Source: Jaapia argillacea MUCL 33604 (taxonomy: Eukaryota > Basidiomycota > Agaricomycetes > Jaapiales > Jaapiaceae). From it: 64,000 bases of DNA. Below the pieces are notes generated by a model. That model did not search any database, was not told where the DNA came from, and worked only from the letters and a program-made list of their open reading frames with translations. The position numbers and the translations under genes are program-made. The stretch lies in assembly GCA_000697665.1 (NCBI GenBank), contig KL197719.1, positions 368,682-432,681 of the forward strand, in the 5' to 3' direction. Within the stretch, counting starts at the first letter, position 1. Each line of letters begins with the position of its first letter. Shown here piece by piece: positions 46,401 to 57,461 of the stretch.

Positions 46401-47155
46401 TTGCCGTTATTAAGTTAATTGAGTTTTGAAGAAGGGGTTATGCTTGTGTACCAATTGCATTTGCCGAGCCAGGAAGGATCAGGGAGGTGGTAACCCCACC
46501 GGCTACGGCCAAACGATAGCTCTCGTCTCGCGTGTTTAATCCATCGATAGACCGGAGCCAAGCAAGGACCGGTCCTTTGATAGAGTTCCCGTCCGAAGCA
46601 CCGCTGAGAGCTGGGCTGGGTCCCACGCCGATATGGGAGTGCAAATCTACGACTCTGAAGGAGTGGAATGAGGTGTAGCAAATGAGTCAATCAGGCGCAC
46701 ACACACCCTGGAGAAACCCAGCCTCCATGAGCATCGACAGTGACGACGTCCTGGTAAATCTGCAGCAATCCAGGCTCCACCTTCCCAACCGCAATGATGA
46801 TGCCTTTGTCAAGCAATATGTCGCCGTGGATGACCTCAGAACCGTTTTGGCCACCAGTCCATATTGTCCCATTACGAATGAGGGTCGTTGTCGTGTGACG
46901 GGGATCGTACCTGTCTGACTCTGTGCGGCTATGAAAGTTGTTTGGGGGTCCTGGCTTGAGATCAAGTGCGCGGCACTTGGAAAGGACCTCCTCGTTGTGA
47001 AGCAACAATCTCGAAACGGCTGGACGTTGGAGACGGTGGGATATTGTCCAAGTGCATAGTGCCGACAAGCCCAGTACGCAGAAGAAGGACAGGAGAGTGT
47101 ACTTTCGCCGAAGGTGGGATGAATGGTTCCTTGAACCGCAGACGCTTTCCGTCAT
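43401..47155 (-). CDS. Membrane-anchored double amidohydrolase (CE9-like), paralogue 3
   Basis: Start MTESVCGSRNHSSHLRRKYT (47155), membrane span LLSFFCVLGLSALCTWTI, then LIRNGTIWTGGQNGSEVIHG. Here an extra intron splits PG|VVDLHSHIG just before the metal motif. GGVTT, FHHAHEAYLVPDVLKKA, the SDHP motif, GLGHRIGYL and GFDA|DLVIWDRHPLALGA follow; the C-terminal half has VAPAANGFIQGLSAGFSLGS, SVSTQVAALRRLLL, VVEVHDADIIATLL, ending LSPSREIVDVL (stop 43401). Microexons: 46206-46196 (11 nt), 46140-46129 (12 nt) and 45096-45085 (12 nt). At the join of the exons around 45480 the usual FATNAR becomes FASFSI, still in frame. The gene appears intact and is the most diverged in its N-terminus. Confidence 0.88.
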
Positions 47156-47903
47156 GACCCCAATATCGACCACTTTGCAACTGTCCAGTAGGTCGGTCAC
47201 AGAGGTGAGTGCAAATCTCCTAAGCTTTCGCAATAGCACCTGGTATCCATCACACAAGAATAGTCTTATCAGAACAGTAGTTCTGAGAACTCTCGTAAAC
47301 TTCACTCACCAGCACATGGTCGCAGTAGCCTCTGTGTGTGACACCTGGTGCTTGTAGAACCAAAGTACTGATGTCTCGAAGACAACTTCGAGTACAGCGT
47401 CCTCCACTGGCAAGCTAGATGTTCAGTAGCTCGAGAGTAAACACATTGCTGCCTTTGATGGTGTCTACGGCATTTGGTTTGAAGGACTCCGACACTGGCA
47501 GGACTTCATACCCCTGGCTCGTCTCGAATCCTTTCTTGTATAAGGAGATCTTCAAGAATACGAACGGCATTAGCACGAATAGGTCACTGATGGTATTCTA
47601 AAGATCGATGTCCAAAGAGGTTGGTATTGAATACAAAAAGGTTATACAAAATATTTGTGCTCTATGGTGAAGTGAATGTTGCAGTATTAAGGCGAGCTAG
47701 ACTACATCTACATATGCAAGGAAAGTGTATGTGTATGTAAGGAAGTAGTCCGTGGTGCAGTGCGCAGAACGATGCAAATGTGATGCGACAGGCGAATGCA
47801 AATTTGTTCAGAAAAATGTGATAGCGAATGCAATAATGATGTGGTGATGAGGGGAGTATTACGCGTTGGAGTAAGGACGTTGGGGGACACGTATGACATG
47901 GTG
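47156..47903. other. Intergenic: paralogue 3 promoter and TRP-like gene 3' flank
   Basis: No gene is supported. The left part is upstream of the minus-strand amidohydrolase; the right part follows the stop of the TRP-like gene. Short open frames on both strands show no family pattern. Confidence 0.5.
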
Positions 47904-50305
47904 TCATCTGTGAGATACAGGCATGTGTCCTGAAGGTGATGGGGGTGTGGAATGCAAGGGCGTTGATGTCACAGTTGGTGATGAAGAGTAGTGCGAGGAT
48001 TCTCGATTCTCATCATGCTGTGACAGCGACCACCGGCGAGGAAGGGTCGCTCCGAGGGATGTGGACGCAGAGACCTCTGAGTACTCAGTAGGTTGAGCAC
48101 TGTGGGGTGAAGCCGACGACGTAGTGTGAGTTGGTGTTATCTCGGGGTATGGGTGATTGAGGTGAGGATCCAAGGGAATGTTCCGCTCTGGTGTGGGGTT
48201 GTTCGGTCGCAACCAACCTATCTGCGACTCCGCCTTTTCACCCTTCTCCAACATCGATGCGTCAGATGATGGGTGTGGCGAAGACGGTTGCTGGGATTTC
48301 CGGTTAAAGATGCGATGAAGTCCGAGATGGATGATGACGTTGATGACAACGACGATGACCGCTATTGAAAAGACGACGGCCATGATGATCCCAATCACCA
48401 CGCGAGGAATGGCAGCTAAATTCAAACACTCCAAGAAAGCCACCATCAACCCAGTGCAAACGAATCTTGTGATGGCCAAATACACCGCGAACACGTCGCC
48501 TCGTCGATTCTTGAACGGTTTAAGCACCACCAAGGCCACGAGTACCATGAACTCGATGATAGTGAAGGCGATAACTTGCACCTCTCCATTGGCATGTGCA
48601 AACGCGACGAAGAGGGCTTTGAGGAAGGTCGCCGTGATGAGTGGGATGAAGAAATAGTACCGCTCGGCGCGAAATTGGGCGTACAACGGCGCATGTGCGT
48701 CGAAGTGGGTGTAGAGAGGGTAGGGAGAGGATCGAAGAGCGCTGCGCATCGTGAGGAACATGTGGTAGCCGACATATCCCACAATGCAGATCAAGAACAC
48801 GACGGAAAAGAGGACGGACAACCATGAATCCTTGAGGGTCCACTGGTAGAAGGCGAAGATCATTACAGGAGATAAGGCGACCAGAGCCTGTGAAACGTTA
48901 TGTTAGCAGGTGGTAGGCAAACCAAGAACCGAGGTGGTGCATACCAATCTCAAACCCCAAGCCCTCGAAAACGATATCAAACTCGTCATACGTATCAAAG
49001 ACGATCCATCACGAGGGTGCTTGGAGCGCGACCTGAACAATAATACTGCGTACCCGAGTGCGAGGAGGACCAGGGCGATGGCGATCATGATGAGAGTGAC
49101 GAAGAACACGGTCATGAAAGCGTTGGCAGTCGCGATGCCGATAGAGTTGACATAAATCGGCACTCCAGCCTGCAGAACATTCGAAGACGAGCCAGTGACT
49201 GTCTGAACATCCTGGGCAGCAAGTACGGTGCCGTTGGTGAGACTTCGTCCCACAATCCCACCACTCCCGAGAGTCATGGTGGGCAGAGAACTGACTTTAG
49301 TCAACAAAGACTGGGGCACGACGAAAGATGTGGTGGGATCCTCATTGTATGGGCTGAGCTTTCGATTGACCAAGCCGATTGCCCCGCCGTCGCTAGCTCC
49401 AGCCATGCTACCACCTGTCAAGTGACGCATGTTATTGATGGAGTTTTGCATAGACGAGGTAGGTGATTGTGGGAAAAGGCCCATTGCCCATGCAAAATTG
49501 AGGGCGAAAGCGCGATATACGGAGGAGTAATTGAGATCTAGGAAGGCGGTGACGGCTATTGTTTGAAAGAGATACATTAGATCCAGAAAACGGAATGGCG
49601 CTAGGGATTCGGGGATGAACGAATGCCAGATTCCGGAAAGAAGGGCCAGAATGGCGATGGCGCCTGTAACCCATTCCACCGCGGGTTGGTGGGCAGACCA
49701 GCCATTTGACAAGGTTGACTGTATGCAAGCCTTGACTTGACCTGTGCCGACTTCAACAAGAGTCAGCTGGGCAAATGCCTCCAAGTCGGGGATCTGGTAA
49801 GCTACGCCTGGGATTCTTGAGGCGATGTTGACAGATGCAGGAAGGGGGATGGAGTCCACGCCGGTAAAGTTGTACATCGGCAGTGGACAGAGTGCCCCAT
49901 GGAATAAGGAGCAGAGGTCGATCGTGAAATTGACGGGATGCATGCCATAAACATTAAGGAGAACATTCGCGGTAACGTTCACGTTCGGTTCCTGCGAGGA
50001 CCGTTAATACTTGAACAAGGGAAGGATGAGAAAATTCACGTACCACGCTCGCAGCAGAAACGTTAAAGAATAAAGAGGAGTTGGCGGCGAAATAGGTGAG
50101 GTCGAATTGTTGTATGAGGAGGGATTCAGGAGGTGCGCAATAGGTTACAGATGAAGTAACTGAAAAAGGCAAGAGATTAGTGCTGAAGGGACAGATGCAC
50201 GTGAAAGGAGAACACACATAAAACGTTCTCTCGCGACTGCGCCAAAGGCAGGGCGGCGAGGATAGCGAAGGCAAGGGGTCGCAACCGGGCGACAGATAAG
50301 AACAT
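47904..50305 (-). CDS. TRP/flavin-carrier-like (FLC/Pkd2) membrane protein
   Basis: Fungal FLC/Pkd2-type proteins carry an ML-like lumenal lipid-binding domain and a TRP-like transmembrane domain, acting in calcium, heme/FAD handling or cell-wall integrity. The signal peptide MFLSVARLRPLAFAILAALP (start 50305) is followed by TSSVTYCAPPESLLIQQFDL and NVTANVLLNVYGMHPVNFTI (ML-like, N-glycosylation sites, paired cysteines). Then come about nine spans: WVTGAIAILALLSGIWHSFI, FLDLMYLFQTIAVTAFLDLN, IGIATANAFMTVFFVTLIMI, VMIFAFYQWTLKDSWLSVLF, VFLICIVGYVGYHMFLTMRS, RYYFFIPLITATFLKALFVA and others. The cytosolic Ser/Pro-rich tail ends MPVSHR (47904). Four exons; the main ones are about 49992-48946 and 48890-47904. 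Assigned from domain order. Confidence 0.85.
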
Positions 50306-51463
50306 GAAGAGCGAGCTGGCGGGTCGAAAGCGGCGAAGTAAACACGGGTTGGAATGGAGTGGCAAGCTGCATTATAAAGGCGGGAAACGTGAGCCACGAG
50401 GATGCATTGTTGGACAAGGCGCATTGTTCTCGTTCACAGTGCTTACCTGATGTTATTGTTCTGCTGAAAGGCGGTGCTGTCGACGACAACGCGGGGATGC
50501 AAGGAAAAGAACGAAAGCCTTGTTGCGAACGCGTGTTCATGCGACAGACTTTGTTTGAGAGAAAAAGAACGGAGATGCTACGCCGACTTGGCTGATATAT
50601 GCTGACCAGAATTTTCATGTCATTTCAGAGCCATGTAAACTTGGAGCCACAATGCCGACCGTCCGTAGTCGATCGTGGGAACGTCATGCCGAGCCATTGT
50701 CTCGGGCGTCGCTCATTTCCTCAACACTATTTCTGTGTCAACATCCTTTCTTGCCTCCGCATATATCTCACAAGTTCCTATCTTGTTCCTATTATTGTGT
50801 CATTGCAGTGTAAATCACGTCCCTGACTCCACCTGAAATCCACTCTACTTGACGCCTTGACACTAGCTGCATCACACCACTGACTGCAGACATGCGTGAA
50901 CCTGCGTGCATGAGCCTGGCGTGCATGGGATCATATCGGAATGGGCAGATGACGGTTGTCTCATCGTATAGATGACCCATTAACCCGAAAATGGGGAGAC
51001 ATCGAGGCGAGAATGCGGAGCGACAGACCTCGTGTATCTGATCGTTGAGCAACTTGGTATGTTCTTTGGGACGCATACAACGATCGCCGTCGAATCCTTT
51101 CAACGAGTTGATCTTGTGCCCGTCGGTCTCCTTCTGCCTCTGCACTTACCCGATGATACATATCCGATCAGGTCAGTGGCGGTGCATCAGTGGCAGTGCT
51201 TTCCCGTCCTCCCTTGCCATGGCGTCACATCATTCTCTGTGTCTGCGCTCTCACTTTTCTGTGACTTCCATGGTTGATGAGGGAATTTTCCCCGAGGCCG
51301 ATACAGATGCACGGCACTCGCCACAATCTACAATCGAGTGAAGGTTTCACACATAAACATCGCTTTGTCCGACAAAGTAACGATCTAGATACAACCCAGT
51401 CTGAATGGTACACGAATTAGAAGCAAGGGGCCAATATTGAGCCACGGACACGATCGAATGGAA
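50306..51463. other. Intergenic, 1.16 kb
   Basis: This lies between the start of the TRP-like gene and the stop of the OPT gene, both on the minus strand. It must hold the TRP-like promoter. A minus-strand open frame at 50792-51145 (117 codons) shows no domain, no homologous look and no splice partner, so I do not call it a gene. No repeat or RNA gene is evident. Confidence 0.5.
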
Positions 51464-54400
51464 TCACTGTATCATCAGGCAACCTGCAAAGCGGCGTAAT
51501 GGTCAACCGTCAAGCTTAGCGCTTTTCGGATGAGGGGAGTCACTTACGATCGTAGTTGCCTCCTTGATTCGCACCCCACCATTGTGGGAAGAGATGCGAG
51601 GTACCCGCGGCACCAAAGACTGAGAACGAGAGGATGAAAACCTGTGAGGATTGGCGTGTATCGTTAGATATCAGATACAACATGGATCAACGGATCTTTT
51701 AATTACCATGACCTGGGTTCCACCATCGAGAGCTGGAAAGATGTTATTAGCAAGGTATCAGCCATCGATTGTTCAAGACACTCACCAGCCCCGAGAATGT
51801 AGTTGTATTTGGCGAACCAACGGGGATAACGAGTTCGCAAGTACTAAACAGAACCCGTCAATTTCCAGCAGGAAAGCACTACCTAAAGGTACATACCCAT
51901 TGAGAGAGCCAGGCGATGCAGAAGTACGAGAGGATGGAAGAATTGATACCAACACAAAGCCAGCCAATGAAGTAGCTGTTGACCGATTCATCGTGGTTAG
52001 TTGAGTTCACCGAGCTATAACAGGAAAAAAGAGACGAACCAGATGACAGGCGTGTAGAGGTAATCCATCCTCAACTTGGGGAAGTAGCGGTGGACGAGCC
52101 AGAAGGGAACGGGCACAACGAGACCAACAACGTAAGCCCAAGCGACCCAATCGTACCGTTTCCCAATGGCAAACAGTTCGTGGCTGAGACCACCCCAAGC
52201 AATGGCTTGAGAGTTGTACTGTTGGGGCTGCTGACCAGACCAGATGTTCGTACCCTCGACGGACTATTCGGTGGGGAAAACGGCGGTGATAAGAGCCAGT
52301 AAAATCGAGTGGCTGAGAAATGTTCTCACCAGAAGAATTGGACGCTGGTTGTTGATGATGGAATTCATGAGGACTAGAGTCGAAGAACGTCAGAATGTAG
52401 TCATCGCAAGTAAGAAATACATACTGAAGTTAAGAACTGATCCAAACAAAGTTCCAATGATTTGGGCAGTGAACGCGGCGCGAGGGGGTAGCTTGGTGTC
52501 TAGAGGTCCAGTTAGCGTGCTGGCACTGTCCATGGGTCATTAATCGGGGCCTACACTGAGCAATCTTGAGATCCCTCAACAACAACTGTGCCTGAGTGAC
52601 AGAGTCTGCGTTCGGATATTTGAGTGATCGGTTCTGGGCAAATTGCGAGGCTGAAACTCACTGTAGCTGTACAAAACGAAGTACATGTTGGCCATCGGCT
52701 TCCTTGGGTGGAGGAACCCTCCAATCATTTGAACGAAAGGCTGGATAATAAATCCGAAACCAGTGATGGCATATAAAGCACCGAAGAACAAAATCGAGAG
52801 TGTCGCCAAGAGCAGGGCAATGACGAAACCCCACCAGGGGAGAGTCGAGTTGGTCTTATAAATGACGACGAGGGCGATGATGAATGAGATGACCAGAGTA
52901 ACGAAGTACCAGCTGTTGGGTGCGTCGGGGTACTAGAAAAGTTCGTCAGCCTTTGGAGAGCTTTGAGGAGGTATTCAACAAACAAACCTTCAACATCTCC
53001 TTGTAGTGAGGATCCATATTAGCCTCCTCTTCAGGAGTGAACTTCCTCTCCCCAGAAGCCTTCCAGAACCTCCAGTCAAATTCGGCCCAAATCCGGCGAA
53101 TCGACGTGATGTTCATCCAAGACCATGCTCCACGCAAGTCCTCACGGTTCCAGAGCAACAAGTGGGTGAAGGTCGCAGCAAGCCCAAGGTTAGTAGCGAG
53201 CAGTTGGACGACCCTGTATCGCTCTAAGCAATTCATGCATCGGAGATGAGCTGATGGAGGCATACCAAGTGGAGGCATAGTAAGGGAGACCTTGCTCGGC
53301 GAGGAGGGTCGGGTCCACTTCGTACTGGTCGTTCAAAATGAGAAGCTGGTCATAGACGGTGCCGTTCTCGTAGAAGAGAGTTTGCGACAACTAGTTGGGC
53401 AACAATGCCGGTCAGCTGTCACCCCGCGAGACGATAAAGGCGGTCGACTCACGAAGGGGAAGTTCTGCGCTTGCCAGATGTTCCTGTACCACACAATGAC
53501 AAAGACAACCCTGATAACAAACGGTAGTTAGAACGGGCGAAAGTCGTTGTAGTTCAACACGTACATGCAAAGAAGGTATCCCAACAAGTTGGAGAACTAT
53601 TTGAAAGTTGGAATCTCAGTAACGTGGGCGAAATTTGGGGGGGTTTCCGTTACCTGAGCCTTGAGGGGGATGGCGAATGGGTTGACACCCCCAGAAATCT
53701 ATGCGAATTCAATATTAGGACCAGGCGAGAGTGTCGATCAACTCCGAGCTCACGTATTGCCAATCAAAGCAAACACTCAGAAGGCCAAGTCCCTGATTAT
53801 AATCTCAGTACATTGACTCGGTGTGTACCGCTGGAAAGAAAAGCCAACCTCATTTCCATTGGAGCCACCGAAAATGCGAGTGAAATTGCCTGAGGTGGGG
53901 TTTGCCAAGCAGAACACGCTGAAACCTAACAAACAATGATTTAGGTGTTATCAATTGTATAACAACCGGCAGAAAAGGGAGCCGCACCGGTGAGGAGGGG
54001 GAAAATCCATTCAGGGACCATCTCCCAGAAGAATATGCTATCAAAAGTTGACGGAATTGAGCAAGATCGTCACACGAACAAGTATAAGTATAATTTGCGT
54101 ACGCCCAGAATACCCAGTAGAAAAGCTTGAGTTTCTTGTGGTTGGCTTCGCCCTTCTGGTAGAAGGCGTCAAACATGGAAACTAAAGGGAGTGTGCCGGG
54201 GTACAACATCCTCGAGGGATAAAGCAGGATGGCTACCAACAAACAAAACTGTCAGCAATCAATCGCGCAGATGCAAAAAAGCAAGTACTCCTCATCATTC
54301 CACCAAGACCATATCCGAGCAATTGACTCGAAAATAGCAAGAAAATGGAAGCAGCTGGGTTCGGCGTAATGTTATAGTACAACCTATTTTATGTGTCAAT

Positions 54401-55127
54401 TGGAGTCAAGAGTGTTGGGACGGCCAACTTGCCTCTGAACCGCAAGCACCTAGACGATGATCGTTTATGAGCAAGCTCCTGTGGGTTGACTGGAAAATCA
54501 AGCATACCTCAGTTCCCAAGGCCGAGTTAGCAGCGGCGCTTGCCATGATGACCACGAAGACATTCTCCTTCTTGTTGAAGGGACCCTAGGATCAATTCAA
54601 GGTGAGTGACATATCTCAGGGGTGTCAAAAGAGAAACCACAAACCGGATTGAGATACCGGAAAAAGCCCCGCCTAGGAATCACGGTGGCCAGGAAGACAC
54701 CGATCACGTAGGATATGATAGCCAAGAACATGGTGGATACGAGGACAGTTTGCTGTAAGAAAGGTCAGAGGGAGATTCTCTGGGCGATGCATACGATCTC
54801 ACAGGTTTGAAGTAGTAGATTTCAGCTGAAGTGCCTGTGTGAGATAATGTGAACCCAGAGGAATCGATTCGGCCTACCAAGGACACCACCAAAGGCTGAA
54901 AGACCAATTCCGACGAAGAATGCTCGGAATGTCCAAGGACTGAGAGAGGGATCATCCTCAACACTGATGACATGGGTAGCGATTGCGCGCTCATCGTTGA
55001 GAACAACGGTTTCGCTGCTAGTGTCGCTGAAGGCTTCAACATCCCCGCCGATGCGTTTATCTTTCTCGTCGAGGGAGGAGATGTCCTTCTCGGAGCCCCT
55101 GGAGGGGTCGGATGTGAGGGTAGCCAT
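51464..55127 (-). CDS. OPT-family oligopeptide transporter
   Basis: Proton-coupled importer of tetra/pentapeptides and glutathione (ISP4/OPT1 type) in the plasma membrane. The start MATLTSDPSRGSEKDISSLD (55127) and an acidic cytosolic N-terminus are followed by DPSLSPWTFRAFFVGIGLSA, the OPT entry motif. The hallmark NPGPFNKKENVFVVIMASAA follows, then GYGLGGMMRSILLYPSRMLY, PGTLPLVSMFDAFY, SGGVNPFAIPLKAQFSNLLG, many hydrophobic spans, and near the end FSVFGAAGTSHLFPQWWGAN with QGGNYDR. The last short exon adds CLMIQ and TGA 51466-51464. At least a dozen short introns interrupt the gene, often between spans. The order and motifs match OPT rather than POT/PTR transporters; the substrate is inference. 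Confidence 0.92.
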
Positions 55128-56384
55128 CGCTGAGGGGGTGGAAGAACCAACGACCGAGAAAGAATCACAACGGAGGAGTATATAAGTCTCGGGGAAATCT
55201 CATGGATTCGTCATATGCAGAGATAAGGACCCAAATTGAGGAGGTCGAAGTAGGGAGCCATACGATCCATCTTGCGGCGAGGTGTCGGACCAAGATTTAT
55301 TTTGGGTGTGCCACGAGAGTGGCAAAAGGGGACGAAACTTTCCGTGAGACTCAAGGAGGAACCTGGTGTTCCGCATTGGTGGGATATTCATCCCAAGTCG
55401 TTCGGTTGACAAGCGAGGGGATTGCTTTGGTACACTCCTATACTCTTCGATGGACTGGTCACTTCGCACGCGAAATGGGAGAGGGTTTCCCTCGACCCCA
55501 CGAGCGAAGAGCACAAGCCACCAGCACAAGATAAGTAGTGCCTCCGAAACGGGAGCCGCGTGAAGATTGCGAGAAGGGTGTGCAGGTGGGGTCGATAGCA
55601 TGGGAGGAACACGATAATATTTTTAGGACATCGAGGTGGGTAAGATTGGGTCGGTGGTAATTTGAGCGTGGGTGCGAAGCAGGGGTTGCAGGCACACGAG
55701 CGATAGAAGACATCCTGTACTCGAAATGCTTCAAATTCAGGAGAGGGCGGCCCCTTCAATGAGAGAAGAGCGTCGAGAAGCTGCTTCCCCACTACCCCTT
55801 AGAAAATTAAGATCGTCCTGAGGGACAATGCAGGATAGGAAGGCCTTGGGGAGCGATCCTCCAGATAATCGTACCTCGTCCTTTGAGGACTTATCTCGAG
55901 GCTCCTGAGTGGACAAGATAGGGCCTATGCCAATGATAGCAGTGCAGTTGTACCAAAACCTTCTCACCTCGCCTCACCTCGCCAATGGGATGCGGCTGAG
56001 AGTGATGAGTACTGATACGAAGGGACCATGGTGGTGGGAGATGGCATCAGTTTTGGTTCCACAATGGAGTCTTCACGGATATAGCTTATGTTGAATAGGC
56101 AATGACTCGACGACCGCAGCATGGTTGGATAGCATAAACAGCTCCCACTTTTGAGCAGCGAAGATCAGACACATGAAAGGTGAGCTTCAAGTTTAGGTAC
56201 CGGTTGGCAATTTCATGAATGATTCAAGGACTGGCGCAGAGTTCACGCAGAGTCAAGTGCGGACCAAGGTAAGTTAGGGACCGGGGTAGGCGGGCCCGCC
56301 GGGTGAAGCCGCTGAATTGCAACTCCGCCCTTGTGGTTTGGCGTTGTCCAATATTTCCCGAAGACATCCAACAAATCGACGAGA
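55128..56384. other. Divergent intergenic region, OPT / ATP synthase OSCP
   Basis: A 1.26 kb stretch between two divergent genes. It holds both promoters; a CCTCACCTCG tandem pair lies at about 55974-55985. A plus-strand open frame at 55202-55534 has no recognisable domain. No gene is supported. Confidence 0.5.
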
Positions 56385-57126
56385 ATGCTCTCCTCCGCTC
56401 GCTCAGCCGTCGCCTCTGCAGGTTTTGGGCGTCGTGCAGCCTCCACGATTGCACTCAAATATTCAAATGCAGTCTACAAGGCCGCCCTCTCAAAATCACC
56501 TCAGGTCTTGAACAAAGTTCAGACCGACTTGAACGCCATTGCTTCAGTCCTCAAGAGCACACCCGAGCTCGACGGCTTCGTTCACAACCCCAGCCTCACC
56601 ACCAAGGACCGTGAAACCGGTCTCTCCGTTCTCTATCAGCAGGCAGAGGGGTCGAAGAAGGAGCCGCTTTCTGACATCACCAAGAATTTGTTCTCCGTGT
56701 TGTCAGACAATGCGAGGCTTGGAGAGACACTGGGTGTTATCGAGGGGTTCAATGAGCTGGTTGCGCTGTACAAGGGAGAGCTGTCAGTGATCGTCACGTC
56801 GGCCTCGCCGTTGCCCAAGGATACGCTGTCGCGTCTCGAGACCACATTGAAGCAATCCCAGACAGCACAGCAGGCCAAGACTCTTAAAATCACGAACAAG
56901 GTACCTACCACTTTCAGTGAAATTGTGACTATCTTTCATGGAATCTTTGCACAGGTCAACCCCAGCATCTTGGGAGGCATTGTCGTCGATTTTGGGGAGA
57001 AGAGCATTGATTTGAGTGTGTCGTCGCGGGTCAACAAATTGAACAGCCTTCTACAACGTACGTCGTTCGATTTTCAGTTCAGATTGACGGTACTGAGTTT
57101 TTTTGACTCCATTAGAGTCGGTATGA
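56385..57126 (+). CDS. ATP5: Mitochondrial ATP synthase OSCP subunit
   Basis: OSCP (bacterial delta) links the F1 head to the peripheral stalk of ATP synthase. Exons 56385-56900, 56955-57057 and 57116-57126. The start MLSSARSAVASAGFGRRAAS is a typical presequence, then YSNAVYKAALSKSPQVLNKV, SVLKSTPELDGFVHNPSLTT, FSVLSDNARLGETLGVIEGF, and the conserved end VNPSILGGIVVDFGEKSIDL, SVSSRVNKLNSLLQQ|SV. The final exon carries only 11 nt including TGA. Length (about 209 residues) and C-terminal motif are as expected. Confidence 0.95.
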
Positions 57127-57461
57127 TCGGGCGGCGAATTTGTTGGAGTAGTAGATACGGGTGCACCATCCTCTGTACACGTATACTTGATGCCACTCGA
57201 CCACATAGATTGAATTGTAAGGGGCCTCGTCGACAATGCTTGGAACCTTGGGAGTGGTTCAATATTTTGGGCTTTCCGGAGCATCTCGAGGCATTGGTCG
57301 CTTACGTCAGCGAGTTGTGTTGCGGTGAATGGCTTGAAACCTCCTTTAGACACTACAAGCACACTGCTTCTGCTTGGCTTACTGCACTGGCTATACTGTT
57401 GAATATCACCCCACCTTATACCCTGACGCGCAGGTATATTTCGCGATTATGGTTGCAAGGG

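Noticed and set aside
50792-51145. 117-codon open frame on the minus strand in the OPT/TRP-like gap
   Set aside because: No domain, no compositional likeness to neighbouring proteins, no plausible splice partner; length is expected by chance in GC-balanced DNA.
55202-55534. 110-codon open frame upstream of the OPT gene
   Set aside because: Lies in the divergent promoter region, has no recognisable motif and overlaps another equally long frame on the opposite strand.
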